Position numbers and translations under genes: made by a program. A stretch of DNA of 64,000 nucleotides, taken from contig NZ_BJVC01000004.1 in the NCBI RefSeq assembly GCF_007988945.1, forward strand, positions 124,001 to 188,000, written 5' to 3'. This document shows positions 43,712 through 54,884 of the stretch, one piece after another; position 1 is the stretch's first letter, and the number at the start of each line of letters is the position of its first letter. Source of the stretch: Swaminathania salitolerans. GTDB lineage: Bacteria > Pseudomonadota > Alphaproteobacteria > Acetobacterales > Acetobacteraceae. The notes below the pieces were generated by a model. It was not told where the DNA came from and searched no databases. It saw only the letters and a list, made by a program, of their open reading frames with translations.

Positions 43712-44607
43712 AGCTGGGGCAGAACCTCGAACAGATCGCCCACGAGACCGTAATCGGCCACACCGAAGATCGGGGCCTCGGGGTCCATGTTGATGGCCAC
43801 GATCACGCGGCTGTCCTTCATGCCTGCCAGATGCTGGATGGCCCCCGAGAGACCGACGGCGATATAGAGATCGGGCGCGACGATCTTGCCGGTCTGCCCG
43901 ACCTGCATCTCGTTCGGGGCAAAACCCGCATCGACCGCAGCCCGAGAGGCACCGATCGCGGCCCCCAGCCTGTCGGCGATGGGCTCGAGCAGTTTGAAGT
44001 TCTCGGCGTCCTTCAGGCCTCGCCCACCCGAAATCACGACGCGCGCCGTTTCCAGCTCGGGACGATCGGAATGGGTGAGCGCGATCCCGACGAAGCGCGC
44101 ATCGGGTATCTCGACCGCAGCGGAAACGGACTCGATCGGTGCCGATGCCGTCTCGCCCAGCTTCGCCGCCTCGAAATTCGCATTGCGGACGGTCAGCACC
44201 TTGATCGCATCGCGTGAACGGACCGTCGCCAGCGCGTTTCCTGCATAGATGGGACGGACGAAGGTATCGGCATCGATGATTTCGATCACTTCGGTGATCG
44301 GCTGGACATCCAGCAGTCCGGCCGCACGGGGCAGGATATTCTTGCCATAGGCGGTCGCGGCGGAAACGATATGGTCGTACTGCGCGGCACGGTCGGCGAT
44401 CAGCGCAGCGATGCACTCGGCCAGAGGCGGCGTCGAGTCTGCGTGAAGCACGCGCGTGATGCCCTCGATCCGGGCGGCTTCCTGCGCGCCTTCGGCGCCG
44501 ACGAGCAGAACGTCCACCGCGCCGAAAACGCGGGCTGCGGCAACGGCAGAGAGGCTGGCTTTCTTGATGGATGCGCCTTCAGCCTCGATCAGAACCAGAG
44601 TCGTCAT
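43690..44607 (-). CDS. etfA: Electron transfer flavoprotein alpha subunit
   Basis: 305-residue FAD-binding subunit that takes electrons from acyl-CoA and other dehydrogenases and passes them to ETF-QO. The C-terminal FAD domain shows [60 protein letters not shown] and [20 protein letters not shown], the classic EtfA signature run. It starts 2 bp from the etfB stop. The run etfQO-etfB-etfA is complete here. Its 3' end overlaps the MATE gene on the other strand. Confidence 0.97.
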   Translation of the reverse strand: MTTLVLIEAEGASIKKASLSAVAAARVFGAVDVLLVGAEGAQEAARIEGITRVLHADSTPPLAECIAALIADRAAQYDHIVSAATAYGKNILPRAAGLLDVQPITEVIEIIDADTFVRPIYAGNALATVRSRDAIKVLTVRNANFEAAKLGETASAPIESVSAAVEIPDARFVGIALTHSDRPELETARVVISGGRGLKDAENFKLLEPIADRLGAAIGASRAAVDAGFAPNEMQVGQTGKIVAPDLYIAVGLSGAIQHLAGMKDSRVIVAINMDPEAPIFGVADYGLVGDLFEVLPQLQAALEA

Positions 44608-44609
44608 GT

Positions 44610-45359
44610 TCAGATCACCTTCGCTTCATCGCGCAGCTTGCCGACCAGCTCGGCCGCGCTTGCCACCTTGATACCCGCCTTGCGCACGGGCGGCTCGATC
44701 ACGGTCACCGTCTCGAGACGCGGGGCGAGATCGACACCCAGCGTATCGGCAGCGATGGTTTCGAGCGGCTTCTTTTTTGCCTTCATGATGTTGGGCATGG
44801 TGGCATAGCGCGGCTCGTTCAGGCGCAGATCGGTCGTGACCACGGCCGGAAGAGCCAGATCGACGGTTTCGAGGCCGCCATCGGCTTCGCGCGTGACGGT
44901 GATGCGTCCGTTCTCGACGGAAACCGCACTTGCGAACGTACCCTGCGGCCAGTCGAGACGGGCGGCAAGGATCTGGCCCGTCGCATTCATGTCGTCGTCG
45001 ATCGCCTGCTTGCCCATGATGACCAGACCGGGATTCTCGCGATCCACGATGGTCTTGAGCAGTTTGGCCACGGCCAGAGGCTCGAGCGCGGCCTCGGTCT
45101 GCACGAGAATGGCACGATCTGCCCCCATGGCCATGGCGGTACGCAGGACGGGCTGCGCCTCGGCCACGCCGATCGTTACCACGACGATCTCGGAGGCTGC
45201 GCCTTTCTCGCGGAGCCTGACGGCCTCCTCGACTGCGATTTCGTCGAACGGATTCATCGACATCTTGACGCCTTGCGTCTCGACGCCGCTGTTATCGGCC
45301 TTGACGCGGGGCTTGACGTTGTAATCCACCACCCGCTTGACCGGGACCACTATCTTCAT
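44610..45359 (-). CDS. etfB: Electron transfer flavoprotein beta subunit
   Basis: 249-residue AMP-binding subunit of ETF. The start at 45359 gives [20 protein letters not shown], the standard EtfB start; an in-frame start at 45398 would add 13 residues. Other signature pieces are [40 protein letters not shown] and [20 protein letters not shown]. It precedes etfA by 2 bp and follows ETF-QO after 58 bp. Confidence 0.97.
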   Translation of the reverse strand: MKIVVPVKRVVDYNVKPRVKADNSGVETQGVKMSMNPFDEIAVEEAVRLREKGAASEIVVVTIGVAEAQPVLRTAMAMGADRAILVQTEAALEPLAVAKLLKTIVDRENPGLVIMGKQAIDDDMNATGQILAARLDWPQGTFASAVSVENGRITVTREADGGLETVDLALPAVVTTDLRLNEPRYATMPNIMKAKKKPLETIAADTLGVDLAPRLETVTVIEPPVRKAGIKVASAAELVGKLRDEAKVI

Positions 45360-45417
45360 CTGTCTCTCGCCGATCCTGGAAATGTCGACAGGGTTCATAC
45401 CCTATCGCAATGCAAAA

Positions 45418-47061
45418 TCACATACCGACAGGGTAATTCGGCCCCCCGCCGCCCTCGGGCACGCACCATTCGATGTTCTGGGTGGGGTCCTTGATGTCGC
45501 AGGTCTTGCAATGCACGCAGTTCTGCGCGTTGATCCGCAGGTGCATTTCCTTGTCCGCCTCGACAGCCTCATAGACCCCGGCCGGGCAATAACGGCTCTC
45601 GGGAGAGCGGTAGAGTCCCCAGTTGACGGCATTCCAGAGAGAAGGATCGCGCAGTTTCAGGTGAACGGGCTGATCCTCCTCGTGATTGGTGGCCGAGAGG
45701 AAAACGGACGAGTTCAGATCGAAGGTCAGCTTCCCGTCCGGCTTCGGATAGGCGATGGGCTTCGTCTCGTTCGCGGGTTTGAGCGCGTCGTGATCGGTAT
45801 GGCGCATATGGAGCGTCCAGGGCGCACGACCGCGGAAGATGACGCTGTCGATCCCGGCATAAAGCGCGCCCAGTCTGGTGCCCCAGCGGGCAAAGGCGGG
45901 CCGGATATTGCGTGCCTCGAACAGTTCCCTGAACAGCCAGGAACCCTTGAACCGCCGCGTATAGCTCGTGGCCTTGTCCGGCCCTTCGGAGCCGAGCGCT
46001 TCCGCGACGGCTTCCGCCGCCAGCATCCCGGATTTCATGGCCGTATGCGTGCCCTTTATCTTGGGCATGTTCAGGAAGCCCGCGGAATCCCCCGCGAGAA
46101 CCCCACCGGGAAAGGAGAGCCGCGGGAGAGACTGAAGCCCCCCTTCTGACAGCGCCCGGGCGCCGTAGATCAGACGGCGACCGCCCTCGAGATGTTTCGC
46201 GAATTCGGGATGGGTCTTGACGCGCTGCATCTCCTGGAACGGCGAGAGCCAGCTATTGTCGTAATCGAGCCCGGTCACGAAGCCGTAGGAGACGAGATTC
46301 TCGCCGAAATGATAGAGCCAGGCGCCGCCATAGGTACCGTTGTCGAGCGGCCAGCCGAAGCTGTGCTGAACGAAACCCGGTCTGTGGTTCTCTGCCGGTA
46401 TTTCCCAGACTTCCTTGATGCCCAGACCGTAGGTCTGCGGATCGACGCCCTGACGCAGGTCGAAATGTTTCATCACGCGCTGGCTGACGGAGCCGCGCGC
46501 GCCCTCGCTCAGAATGGTCTGTCTTGCGCGCAGGATCATGCCGGGCGCGAAATTCGGCCCATGTTCGCCCGTGCGCGTGACGCCCATATCGCCGGTAATC
46601 ACGCCGCAGAGGCGGCCGTTCTCGATGAAGGGCTCGGCAGCGGCGAAGCCGGGATAGATCTCGATTCCCATCTCCTCGGCCTGCGCCCCGAGCCAGCGAC
46701 AGAGCGCGCCGAGAGACACGACATAATTGCCGTGATTGGCCATGGCGGGCATGAGACGATCGATGAAGGGGATGGAGAAACCGCGCTTCCCGGTGAGGAA
46801 GAGAATCTTTTCTCCGGTGACGGGCGTGTTCAGCGGCGCATTGCGCTCGCGCCAGTCGGGCAGGAGTTCGGCGAGCGCACGCGGCTCGATGACCGCGCCG
46901 GAAACGATATGCGCGCCGATCTCGCTGCCTTTTTCCACAAGACAGATCGTTGCGTCAGGCAGGAGCTGGCGCAGGCGGATCGCCGCGGACAGGCCGGCTG
47001 GGCCACCGCCGACGATCAGCACGTCGAATTCCATTTCCTCGCGTTCGATTTCCGTGCTCAT
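45418..47061 (-). CDS. Electron transfer flavoprotein-ubiquinone oxidoreductase
   Basis: 547-residue membrane-associated flavo-iron-sulfur protein passing electrons from ETF to ubiquinone. The FAD Rossmann motif is DVLIVGGGPAGLSAAIRLRQ, with the second flavin region GGVLAGDSAGFLNMPKIKGT. The C-terminal [4Fe-4S] cluster cysteines are in NAQNCVHCKTCDIKDPTQNI and EWCVPEGGG. Length and domain order are normal. Begins 23 bp after the trmB stop and continues into etfB and etfA. Confidence 0.97.
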   Translation of the reverse strand: MSTEIEREEMEFDVLIVGGGPAGLSAAIRLRQLLPDATICLVEKGSEIGAHIVSGAVIEPRALAELLPDWRERNAPLNTPVTGEKILFLTGKRGFSIPFIDRLMPAMANHGNYVVSLGALCRWLGAQAEEMGIEIYPGFAAAEPFIENGRLCGVITGDMGVTRTGEHGPNFAPGMILRARQTILSEGARGSVSQRVMKHFDLRQGVDPQTYGLGIKEVWEIPAENHRPGFVQHSFGWPLDNGTYGGAWLYHFGENLVSYGFVTGLDYDNSWLSPFQEMQRVKTHPEFAKHLEGGRRLIYGARALSEGGLQSLPRLSFPGGVLAGDSAGFLNMPKIKGTHTAMKSGMLAAEAVAEALGSEGPDKATSYTRRFKGSWLFRELFEARNIRPAFARWGTRLGALYAGIDSVIFRGRAPWTLHMRHTDHDALKPANETKPIAYPKPDGKLTFDLNSSVFLSATNHEEDQPVHLKLRDPSLWNAVNWGLYRSPESRYCPAGVYEAVEADKEMHLRINAQNCVHCKTCDIKDPTQNIEWCVPEGGGGPNYPVGM

Positions 47062-47084
47062 TCGGGCTCCGATCGATCTTGGGA

Positions 47085-47858
47085 TCAGCCAGCGCGCCGC
47101 GTGAACGTCCAGTAGAACGGTACGCGGCCCTCGCGATAGGCCTTGGCTTCATAGCGTGTGGGCGACCAGCCCACGGGACGTTCGCCCCTGACAGGGGGCG
47201 GTGCGTCGAAGAGATCCTGGGCGCCCATGATCTCGAACACCCAGTCCTGATAGACCGGATGATCGCTGGCGACGCGCCAGAGGGCGCCCGGCTTCAGCAG
47301 GCGGGCCAGTTCACGGATGTTTTCCGGGTGGATGAAGCGCCGCTTGGCGTGACGCGCTTTCGGCCATGGATCGGGAAACATCAGATAGGCGCGATCGAGG
47401 CAGCCATCGGGCAGCGCCTTGAGAAGCTGACGCGCATCGTCCGGCCAGATACGGAAATGATCCGGCGGCTGAACCGTCTCTTCTTCCCCTTCCGGCACGA
47501 GGCGCGACATCAGGGAGCAAAGCCCGTTCTCGAATACCTCGGAGGCGATATAGCCGATCTCCGGGTTGCGTCGTGCCTGATCGAGCGCATGCTCGCCACC
47601 GCCGAACCCGATCTCGAGCCAGACGCCCTGGACGGGCGCGCCGGTAAAGGCGGCCTGCGGGGTGGCGGCCTGGTCGGGATTCAGGCGGAATCTTGGCAGC
47701 GCCTCATCGAGAAGGCGCTGCTGGCGGGCACGCAGGGGATGCCCGCGCTGGCGGCCGTAAAGCCGCTCAGGCTGGGATTTGAGTGCAGTGTCGGACAGGA
47801 TGGGCCTCAGCGATTCAGGGCGCTGTGCAGACCCGGAACCAGATCCGTCTGCTCCCAC
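47085..47858 (-). CDS. trmB: tRNA (guanine-N7-)-methyltransferase
   Basis: Makes m7G46 in tRNA. Signature stretches are [20 protein letters not shown] (SAM-binding) and [20 protein letters not shown], followed by [20 protein letters not shown]. The frame opens at GTG 47858, 52 bp inside the metK 3' end, giving 257 residues; no ATG, GTG or TTG lies between there and the conserved region, so a CTG start near 47798 is the only later option. Either way it is tightly coupled to metK. Confidence 0.94.
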   Translation of the reverse strand: MGADGSGSGSAQRPESLRPILSDTALKSQPERLYGRQRGHPLRARQQRLLDEALPRFRLNPDQAATPQAAFTGAPVQGVWLEIGFGGGEHALDQARRNPEIGYIASEVFENGLCSLMSRLVPEGEEETVQPPDHFRIWPDDARQLLKALPDGCLDRAYLMFPDPWPKARHAKRRFIHPENIRELARLLKPGALWRVASDHPVYQDWVFEIMGAQDLFDAPPPVRGERPVGWSPTRYEAKAYREGRVPFYWTFTRRAG

Positions 47859-48994
47859 GTGAAATTGTCCAGAGCCGGATCGGGCACGCGGCCGAAATGG
47901 CCATAGGCCGAGCTCGGCACATAGATCGGACGGTTCAGGCGCAGATGCTTGCGGATGCCGCGCGGCGACAGATCGACCATCTCGTTCAGCAGCTTGCCGA
48001 GACGCGCTTCGTCGATATCCTTGCCCGTGCCGTCGAGATCGACATAGACCGAAAGCGGCTTGGAGACGCCGATGGCATAGCTGAGCTGGATGGTGCAGCG
48101 ATCAGCCAGACCGGCAGCGACCACGTTCTTGGCCAGATAACGTGCGGCATAGGCTGCCGAACGGTCCACCTTGGTGGGGTCCTTGCCCGAGAAGGCGCCG
48201 CCGCCATGAGGTGCCGCACCGCCATAGGTGTCGACGATGATCTTGCGACCGGTCAGGCCCGCATCGCCATCGGGACCGCCGATCACGAAGTTACCCGTCG
48301 GATTGACGTAGAATTCCTCTTCCGGGCACATCCAGCCTTCGGGCAGGATATCGCGGACCACTTCGCGCAGCATTTCGCGAATGGTGTTCTGGCGCATGCC
48401 TTCGATATGCTGCGTCGAGATCACGACCGAGGTTGCGCCAACGGGCTTGCCATCGACATAGCGCAGCGTGACCTGGCTTTTCGCGTCCGGCAGCAGGCCG
48501 ACGCCCAGAGCATGGCCGCTCTTGCGGTAGTCACGAACCTTCTCGAGGATCGACTGCGCATAGAAGAGCGGGGCCGGCATGAGATGTTCGGTCTCGCGGG
48601 TGGCGAAGCCGAACATGATGCCCTGATCGCCCGCGCCTTCGTCCTTTTCGCCCGCGCTATCCACACCGACGGCGATGTCGGCGGATTGTGCATGGAGGAG
48701 CGAGGTGATCTCGGCGGTCTTCCAGGAGAAACCGTCCTGATCGTATCCGATATCCCTGATGGCGTCGCGCGCGCGCTCGATCAGCAGCTCCGGTGTGACC
48801 GATACAGGACCGCGAACCTCGCCGGCCAGAACGACACGATTGGTCGTGCAGAGCGTTTCGCACGCAACACGGGCTTCCGGATCGGCCTCGAGATAGGCGT
48901 CGAGGACCGTATCGCTGATACGATCGGACACCTTGTCCGGGTGACCTTCAGAAACGGATTCCGATGTGAAGAGAAAATCGCCGTAGTTACGCAC
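47807..48994 (-). CDS. metK: S-adenosylmethionine synthase
   Basis: Makes SAM from methionine and ATP. 395 residues, starting [20 protein letters not shown] at 48994. Signatures are [12 protein letters not shown], the [15 protein letters not shown] loop, [20 protein letters not shown] and the C-terminal [13 protein letters not shown] stretch. It heads a probable run metK-trmB-etfQO-etfB-etfA. A SAM supply next to tRNA methylation is sensible; the window also has SAM users speH and PqqE. No SAM riboswitch was recognised in the short leader. Confidence 0.97.
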   Translation of the reverse strand: MRNYGDFLFTSESVSEGHPDKVSDRISDTVLDAYLEADPEARVACETLCTTNRVVLAGEVRGPVSVTPELLIERARDAIRDIGYDQDGFSWKTAEITSLLHAQSADIAVGVDSAGEKDEGAGDQGIMFGFATRETEHLMPAPLFYAQSILEKVRDYRKSGHALGVGLLPDAKSQVTLRYVDGKPVGATSVVISTQHIEGMRQNTIREMLREVVRDILPEGWMCPEEEFYVNPTGNFVIGGPDGDAGLTGRKIIVDTYGGAAPHGGGAFSGKDPTKVDRSAAYAARYLAKNVVAAGLADRCTIQLSYAIGVSKPLSVYVDLDGTGKDIDEARLGKLLNEMVDLSPRGIRKHLRLNRPIYVPSSAYGHFGRVPDPALDNFTWEQTDLVPGLHSALNR

Positions 48995-49077
48995 TCAGGG
49001 ACCTCGCAGGGAATGAGTGAAAGAATAAGGCAGCGGACGCGCGACAGCCTGCGCCCGTACCGCAAGAGAGGGTCGTC

Positions 49078-49105
49078 CTTAGAGGCAAGATACGGCGAGG
49101 GTCAA
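49078..49105 (-). promoter_or_regulatory. Possible metK promoter
   Basis: On the minus strand TTGACC (49100-49105) is followed after 16 bp by TCTAAG (49078-49083), a fair -35 and a weak -10. It lies just past the dapB stop and about 85-110 bp before metK. The spacing is slightly short, so this is a tentative call. Confidence 0.35.
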
Positions 49106-49112
49106 GAGTTTG

Positions 49113-49880
49113 TTATGATTTAGGCGCCTGGCTCCCGAAGACCATCGCCATGTCGTAGAGCCCCGCCGATCGGCCGTACAGCCAGTAAGCCGCCTTGAGC
49201 GCTCCTTGCGCGAAGACCCGCCTGTCGAAGGCGCGATGCGACAAGGTGATCTGCTCGGTATCCGATGTCAGGATCAGGCTGTGCTCTCCCACGATCTGTC
49301 CCGCGCGCAGGGAGGCGAACCCGATCGCGCCCTCGCCGCGCAGCCCCGAGCGATCGGTCTCGGCGATCCCGGCCAGGGCGGCACCGCGCCCGCGCGCCAC
49401 ATGCTCGCCAATGGCCAGAGCCGTGCCGGAAGGGGCGTCGCGTTTCTGGCGGTGATGGGTTTCCAGGATCTCGGCATCGTATTCGCTTGCGGGCAGGGCT
49501 GCGCCGAGCTGACGGGCCAGATCGAGCATCATGGTCAGACCCGGCGCGAAATTGGCGGCGCGAAGCACGGGAATGACTGCCGAGGCCCGTTCGATCGCGT
49601 CTTCGGCAGCGGCATCGAACCCGGTCGTGCCGATCACCCAGGCACAACCCGCACTGCTGAATGCCCGGGCATTGGCACAGGTGGCATCCGGGCTGCTGAC
49701 ATCGATCACGACATCGCTGCACGCTGCGAGTTCGGACGGATCCGTCACGATGCGGCGCGATGGATCGGCCTTGCGGGCCAGACCGCCCGAGAGAATACCG
49801 GGAGCTGAGGCCGTGTTTTCGAGCTCGGCCGCACAGAGCGCGCCGAGGCGGCCTGTGATGCCCGCAATACCGATGCGCAT
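49113..49880 (-). CDS. dapB: 4-hydroxy-tetrahydrodipicolinate reductase
   Basis: Lysine/diaminopimelate pathway enzyme. The 255-residue protein starts MRIGIAGITGRLGALCAAEL, with the nucleotide-binding GITGRLG. The catalytic stretch ILETHHRQKRDAPSGTALAI holds the conserved HH and the K-x2-P-S-G-T-A motif. Also visible is IGTTGFD. It begins 4 bp after the dnaJ stop and is probably translated from the heat-shock transcript. Confidence 0.96.
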   Translation of the reverse strand: MRIGIAGITGRLGALCAAELENTASAPGILSGGLARKADPSRRIVTDPSELAACSDVVIDVSSPDATCANARAFSSAGCAWVIGTTGFDAAAEDAIERASAVIPVLRAANFAPGLTMMLDLARQLGAALPASEYDAEILETHHRQKRDAPSGTALAIGEHVARGRGAALAGIAETDRSGLRGEGAIGFASLRAGQIVGEHSLILTSDTEQITLSHRAFDRRVFAQGALKAAYWLYGRSAGLYDMAMVFGSQAPKS

Positions 49881-49884
49881 CCTG

Positions 49885-51030
49885 TCATTTCCCTTCGAAG
49901 AAGTCGCGGACCTTGGCGAAGAAGCCGGTATGTTCGGGATTGGCCTTTTCCTGATCCTGCGCCTCTCCCGCCTCCGTCTCGAACTCCTCCAGAAGCTCCT
50001 TCTGGCGCTTGCTCAGATGATGCGGCGTTTCCACGGCGACCTGGATATACATGTCGCCACGGGCACTCGAGCGCAGAACCGAGAAGCCCCGACCGCGCAG
50101 ACGGAAATTCTCGCCGGTCTGGGTCCCCGCGGGGATCCTGACCTTGGCCCGGCTGCTATCGATGACCGGAACCTCGATCTCCGTTCCCAGAGCGGCCTGG
50201 GTCATGCGCAGCGGCACACGGCAATAGATATTGGCGCCGTCACGCTGGAAGATCTCGCTGCTGCCGACTGCGACATGAACATAGAGGTCGCCCGGTTGTA
50301 CGCCATTGCCGCCCGCTTCGCCCTCACCCGTGACGCGGATACGGGTGCCGTCCTCCACCCCGGCCGGAATGGCGATATCGAGGGTGCGGGTCTGTTCCGT
50401 CGTGCCCGAACCGCGGCACGTCTTGCACGGATTGCGCACGACCTTGCCCGAGCCGTGACAGGTCGGACAGGGACGTTCGACCAGAAAGAATCCCTGCTGG
50501 GCGCGAACCGCGCCCGCACCGTGACAGGTCGGGCAGGTCGTGTCGCCGGGGTTGCTCTCCGCCGAACCCGAACCGTGGCAGTCCTCGCAGGTGACGCGCG
50601 TACGGATCTCGACCGGCTTCTTCACGCCGGTGAACGCCTCGCTCAGGGAGATCTCGACCTGGACCTGGATGTCATTGCCCGTGCGACGGCGCCCGCCACC
50701 GCGGCGGCCGCCCATCATGTCGCCGAACATCTCGAAGATATCGTCGAGTCCCCCGCCGCCGAAGCCACCGAAGCCGCCGCCCATGCCGCCCATGCCGCCA
50801 TTCTCGAAGGCAGCATGACCGAAGCGGTCATAGGCGGCACGTTTCTGCTCGTCCTTCAGGACGTCATATGCCTCGTTGATCTCCTTGAACTTGTGCTCTG
50901 CCGTTTCATCCCCCGGATTGCGGTCGGGATGATAGCGCATCGCCTGCTTGCGATAGGCTTTCTTGAGTTCGTCGGCAGAGGCGGTCCGGGAGACTTCGAG
51001 AACGGCGTAGAAATCGATTTTGGTGGCCAT
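49885..51030 (-). CDS. dnaJ: Chaperone protein DnaJ
   Basis: 381-residue class I J-protein. The J domain carries RYHPDRNPGDE with the HPD motif. A Gly/Phe-rich region of about residues 75-100 (GGMGGMGGGFGGFGGGGLDD) is followed by four zinc-binding CxxCxGxG-type repeats (CEDCHGSG, CPTCHGAG, CPTCHGSG, CKTCRGSG). The C-terminal client-binding domain follows. Stimulates DnaK ATPase. It comes after dnaK with a 231-bp repeat-rich spacer and precedes dapB by 4 bp. Confidence 0.98.
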   Translation of the reverse strand: MATKIDFYAVLEVSRTASADELKKAYRKQAMRYHPDRNPGDETAEHKFKEINEAYDVLKDEQKRAAYDRFGHAAFENGGMGGMGGGFGGFGGGGLDDIFEMFGDMMGGRRGGGRRRTGNDIQVQVEISLSEAFTGVKKPVEIRTRVTCEDCHGSGSAESNPGDTTCPTCHGAGAVRAQQGFFLVERPCPTCHGSGKVVRNPCKTCRGSGTTEQTRTLDIAIPAGVEDGTRIRVTGEGEAGGNGVQPGDLYVHVAVGSSEIFQRDGANIYCRVPLRMTQAALGTEIEVPVIDSSRAKVRIPAGTQTGENFRLRGRGFSVLRSSARGDMYIQVAVETPHHLSKRQKELLEEFETEAGEAQDQEKANPEHTGFFAKVRDFFEGK

Positions 51031-51040
51031 GGGAGTCCTC

Positions 51041-51099
51041 GTCAGGAGATCCGGGGTCAGGAGATCCGGAGTCTGGAGATTCGGGGGTCAGGATGGGGG
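51041..51099. repeat. 15-bp tandem repeats in the dnaJ leader
   Basis: GTCAGGAGATCCGGG (51041-51055) and GTCAGGAGATCCGGA (51056-51070) are near-identical. They are followed by GTCTGGAGATTCGGG (51071-51085) and a partial unit GTCAGGATGGGGG (51087-51099). The array begins 11 bp upstream of the dnaJ ATG (51030, minus strand) and so lies in its 5' untranslated region. Confidence 0.9.
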
Positions 51100-51121
51100 T
51101 GCCACGCGCCGTCGCCACTGA

Positions 51122-51160
51122 CGGGCGGGTAAGGTTCGGGCGGGTAAGGTTCGGGCGAGC
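51122..51160. repeat. Second 15-bp tandem repeat between dnaK and dnaJ
   Basis: CGGGCGGGTAAGGTT occurs twice in tandem (51122-51136 and 51137-51151), followed by a partial third, CGGGCGAGC, to 51160. The sequence is unrelated to the array at 51041-51099 but has the same period. Confidence 0.88.
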
Positions 51161-51177
51161 GGAGCAGAACGGCGAAA

Positions 51178-51207
51178 CGCCCGCCCTTCCCTGAGGAAGG
51201 ACGGGCG
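51178..51207 (-). terminator. Attenuator-like hairpin between dnaK and dnaJ
   Basis: A 13-bp stem with one mismatch (51178-51190 pairing with 51195-51207, core CGCCCG and CCTTCC/GGAAGG) and a CTGA loop. On the minus strand it ends in TTTCGCC, a minimal T-tract, so it is likely to reduce read-through from dnaK into dnaJ. A second hairpin lies at 51230-51249 closer to the dnaK stop. Confidence 0.65.
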
Positions 51208-51229
51208 CCACGAGCAATCAGCCTCGGGA

Positions 51230-51249
51230 AGGGGCGGGAGACCGCCCCT
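51230..51249 (-). terminator. GC-rich hairpin after dnaK
   Basis: GGGGCGG (51231-51237) and CCGCCCC (51242-51248), extended by A230-T249, form a strong stem with a GAGA loop 13 bp past the dnaK stop. No T-run follows. Together with the next hairpin it would shield the dnaK 3' end. Confidence 0.55.
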
Positions 51250-51261
51250 GCCTTCGGGAGA

Positions 51262-53166
<1,905 letters not shown>

Positions 53167-53298
53167 GTTCCGGTCCTTTCAGCGGCGTGGTCCGGCCCAT
53201 TCAGGCACCGGTCAACGCCCTCGTTTTCTGGAATCCTGCCCCGTCAAGGGACTGGTTTACCTGTAAAATCTAGGAGGCCTTCAGGTCGGTTTCAACCC

Positions 53299-53901
53299 TC
53301 ATTCGCCCGCTTTGTTTCCGCCCTTGGCAACCACGACCATGGCGGGCTTGAGCAGACGTCCGTGCAGGGTCCAGGTCGGCGTCCAGGCCTGCATCACGGT
53401 GCCGTCGGCATGGTCGTCGCTGGGCTGCTCCGCCATGGCCTGATGCAGGTTGGCGTCGAAGGCCTGGCCGACCGGATGCTGGCAGGTGATGCCGTTTCGC
53501 TCGAGAATGCCGAGGAACGAACGCTCGGTGCTTTCGAAGCCCTCGCGCAGCTTTCCGATCAGGCTGTCTTCCGTATCGCTTTTCGCGGGCAGGGAGGCGA
53601 GACCGCGCTGCAGGTTCTCGGCCGCCTCGACGACATCCTTGGCGAATTTCTGAACGGCGTACTGACGGGCATCCTCGACCTCGCGCTTGGAGCGGGTGCG
53701 GAGATTCTGCATCTCTGCCTCGGCGCGCATCCACTTGTCGCGGAATTCGGCGACCTGGGCCTCGAGCTCGGCGATACGGGCTTCGGGGGATTCATGGCCG
53801 TCCGTCCGATGGCTTTCCGTATCCTGCCCGTTTCCTGTCTGCTCCGCTTCCTTGCCCGACATGTCGGCCTGTTCGGCGTGCAGCTCTTGTTCTGTTGTCA
53901 T
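53299..53901 (-). CDS. grpE: Nucleotide exchange factor GrpE
   Basis: 200-residue DnaK exchange factor. Start at 53901 (MTTEQELHAEQADMSGKEAE) is chosen because the upstream open frame to 54162 is low-complexity. A coiled-coil of about residues 40-110 contains RIAELEAQVAEFRDKWMRAE and AEMQNLRTRSKREVEDARQY, then the beta-domain with GQAFDANLHQAMAEQPSDDH and LLKPAMVVVAKGG. It comes first in grpE-dnaK-dnaJ. hrcA, the repressor often next to grpE, is absent here, so regulation is more likely by RpoH. Confidence 0.95.
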   Translation of the reverse strand: MTTEQELHAEQADMSGKEAEQTGNGQDTESHRTDGHESPEARIAELEAQVAEFRDKWMRAEAEMQNLRTRSKREVEDARQYAVQKFAKDVVEAAENLQRGLASLPAKSDTEDSLIGKLREGFESTERSFLGILERNGITCQHPVGQAFDANLHQAMAEQPSDDHADGTVMQAWTPTWTLHGRLLKPAMVVVAKGGNKAGE

Positions 53902-54164
53902 CGTGGTCGCAACCTCGGAATTCTGGCCCGGTCTGGACCGGGCGGCTGACGGTCGGCTTCCGGCGCGCTCCCCCTGTGCGGGGCGAGTAGAACTGCCAGA
54001 AGCCACGAAACGCGAACGGCAGAGCATCTGGGAGTGCCCCACCGTTTTGAGCCGCCCCGTCTTGGGCGCGGCTTCGTGGTAGGATATAGGTGGCAGTCCC
54101 AAGCCATATGCCAACCCCCCCTGAATTGGCAACAGGCAGAAATTGACAGGCGGATGCATCACTC

Positions 54165-54878
54165 ATGGAGATGACCAAGCACACAATCGCCCTGGTGGAC
54201 GACGATCGCAACATCCTCACTTCGGTGCAGATGACGCTCGAGGCCGAGGGGTTCGTGGTGCATACCTATACGGATGGCGAGGCCGCGCTCCAGGGTATCC
54301 AGGCGCGTCCCGTCAGTCTTGCGGTGCTCGACATAAAGATGCCGCGCATGGACGGAATGGAGCTGCTCCAGCGTCTGCGCGCCCGGTCGTCCCTGCCGGT
54401 CATCTTCCTCTCCTCCAAGGACGAGGAGCTCGACCAGCTCATGGGGCTGAGGCTGGGCGCAGACGACTACATCACCAAGCCTTTCTCGCAGCGCCTGCTT
54501 CTCGAGCGCATCCGTGCCCTTCTGCGTCGTCAGGATGCCAGCCGGGCCGAAGTCAGCGGCGCCGCCGGTACGGGGGCGGCGATCGTGCGCGGCAGCCTGA
54601 CGCTCGACGAGACCCGTCATCAATGTCTGTGGGCGGGGCAGGACATCATGCTGACCGTTACGGAATTCCTGCTGGTCAAGGCGCTGGCCCTGCGTCCGGG
54701 AATGGTGAAATCGCGCGATCAGCTCATCGATGCGGCCTATGGCGAGAACATCTATGTCGACGATCGCACCATCGACAGCCATATCAAGCGCGTGCGCAAG
54801 AAATTCCGGCAGGTGGATGACAGTTTCAACCAGATCGAGACACTGTACGGCATAGGGTATCGTTACAAGGAAGACTGA
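54165..54878 (+). CDS. chvI: ChvI-type response regulator (OmpR family)
   Basis: 237-residue regulator. Receiver domain with [20 protein letters not shown], the phospho-acceptor in [20 protein letters not shown], and [20 protein letters not shown] leading to [19 protein letters not shown]. This is the characteristic ChvI sequence. The C-terminal winged-helix domain contains [20 protein letters not shown]. chvG follows 6 bp after the stop. ChvGI senses low pH or envelope stress in other alphaproteobacteria, which would suit an acid-producing bacterium. The start may be 54165 or 54171. Confidence 0.95.
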   Translation: MEMTKHTIALVDDDRNILTSVQMTLEAEGFVVHTYTDGEAALQGIQARPVSLAVLDIKMPRMDGMELLQRLRARSSLPVIFLSSKDEELDQLMGLRLGADDYITKPFSQRLLLERIRALLRRQDASRAEVSGAAGTGAAIVRGSLTLDETRHQCLWAGQDIMLTVTEFLLVKALALRPGMVKSRDQLIDAAYGENIYVDDRTIDSHIKRVRKKFRQVDDSFNQIETLYGIGYRYKED

Positions 54879-54884
54879 ACGGCC

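Noticed and set aside
48995-49112. SAM riboswitch upstream of metK
   Set aside because: The leader is short and I could not match it to SAM-I, SAM-II, SAM-IV or SAM/SAH motifs.
53902-54164. RpoH-type promoter ahead of grpE
   Set aside because: CTTG and CCTATAT-like elements are present near 54080-54120, but their spacing does not fit the alphaproteobacterial RpoH consensus.
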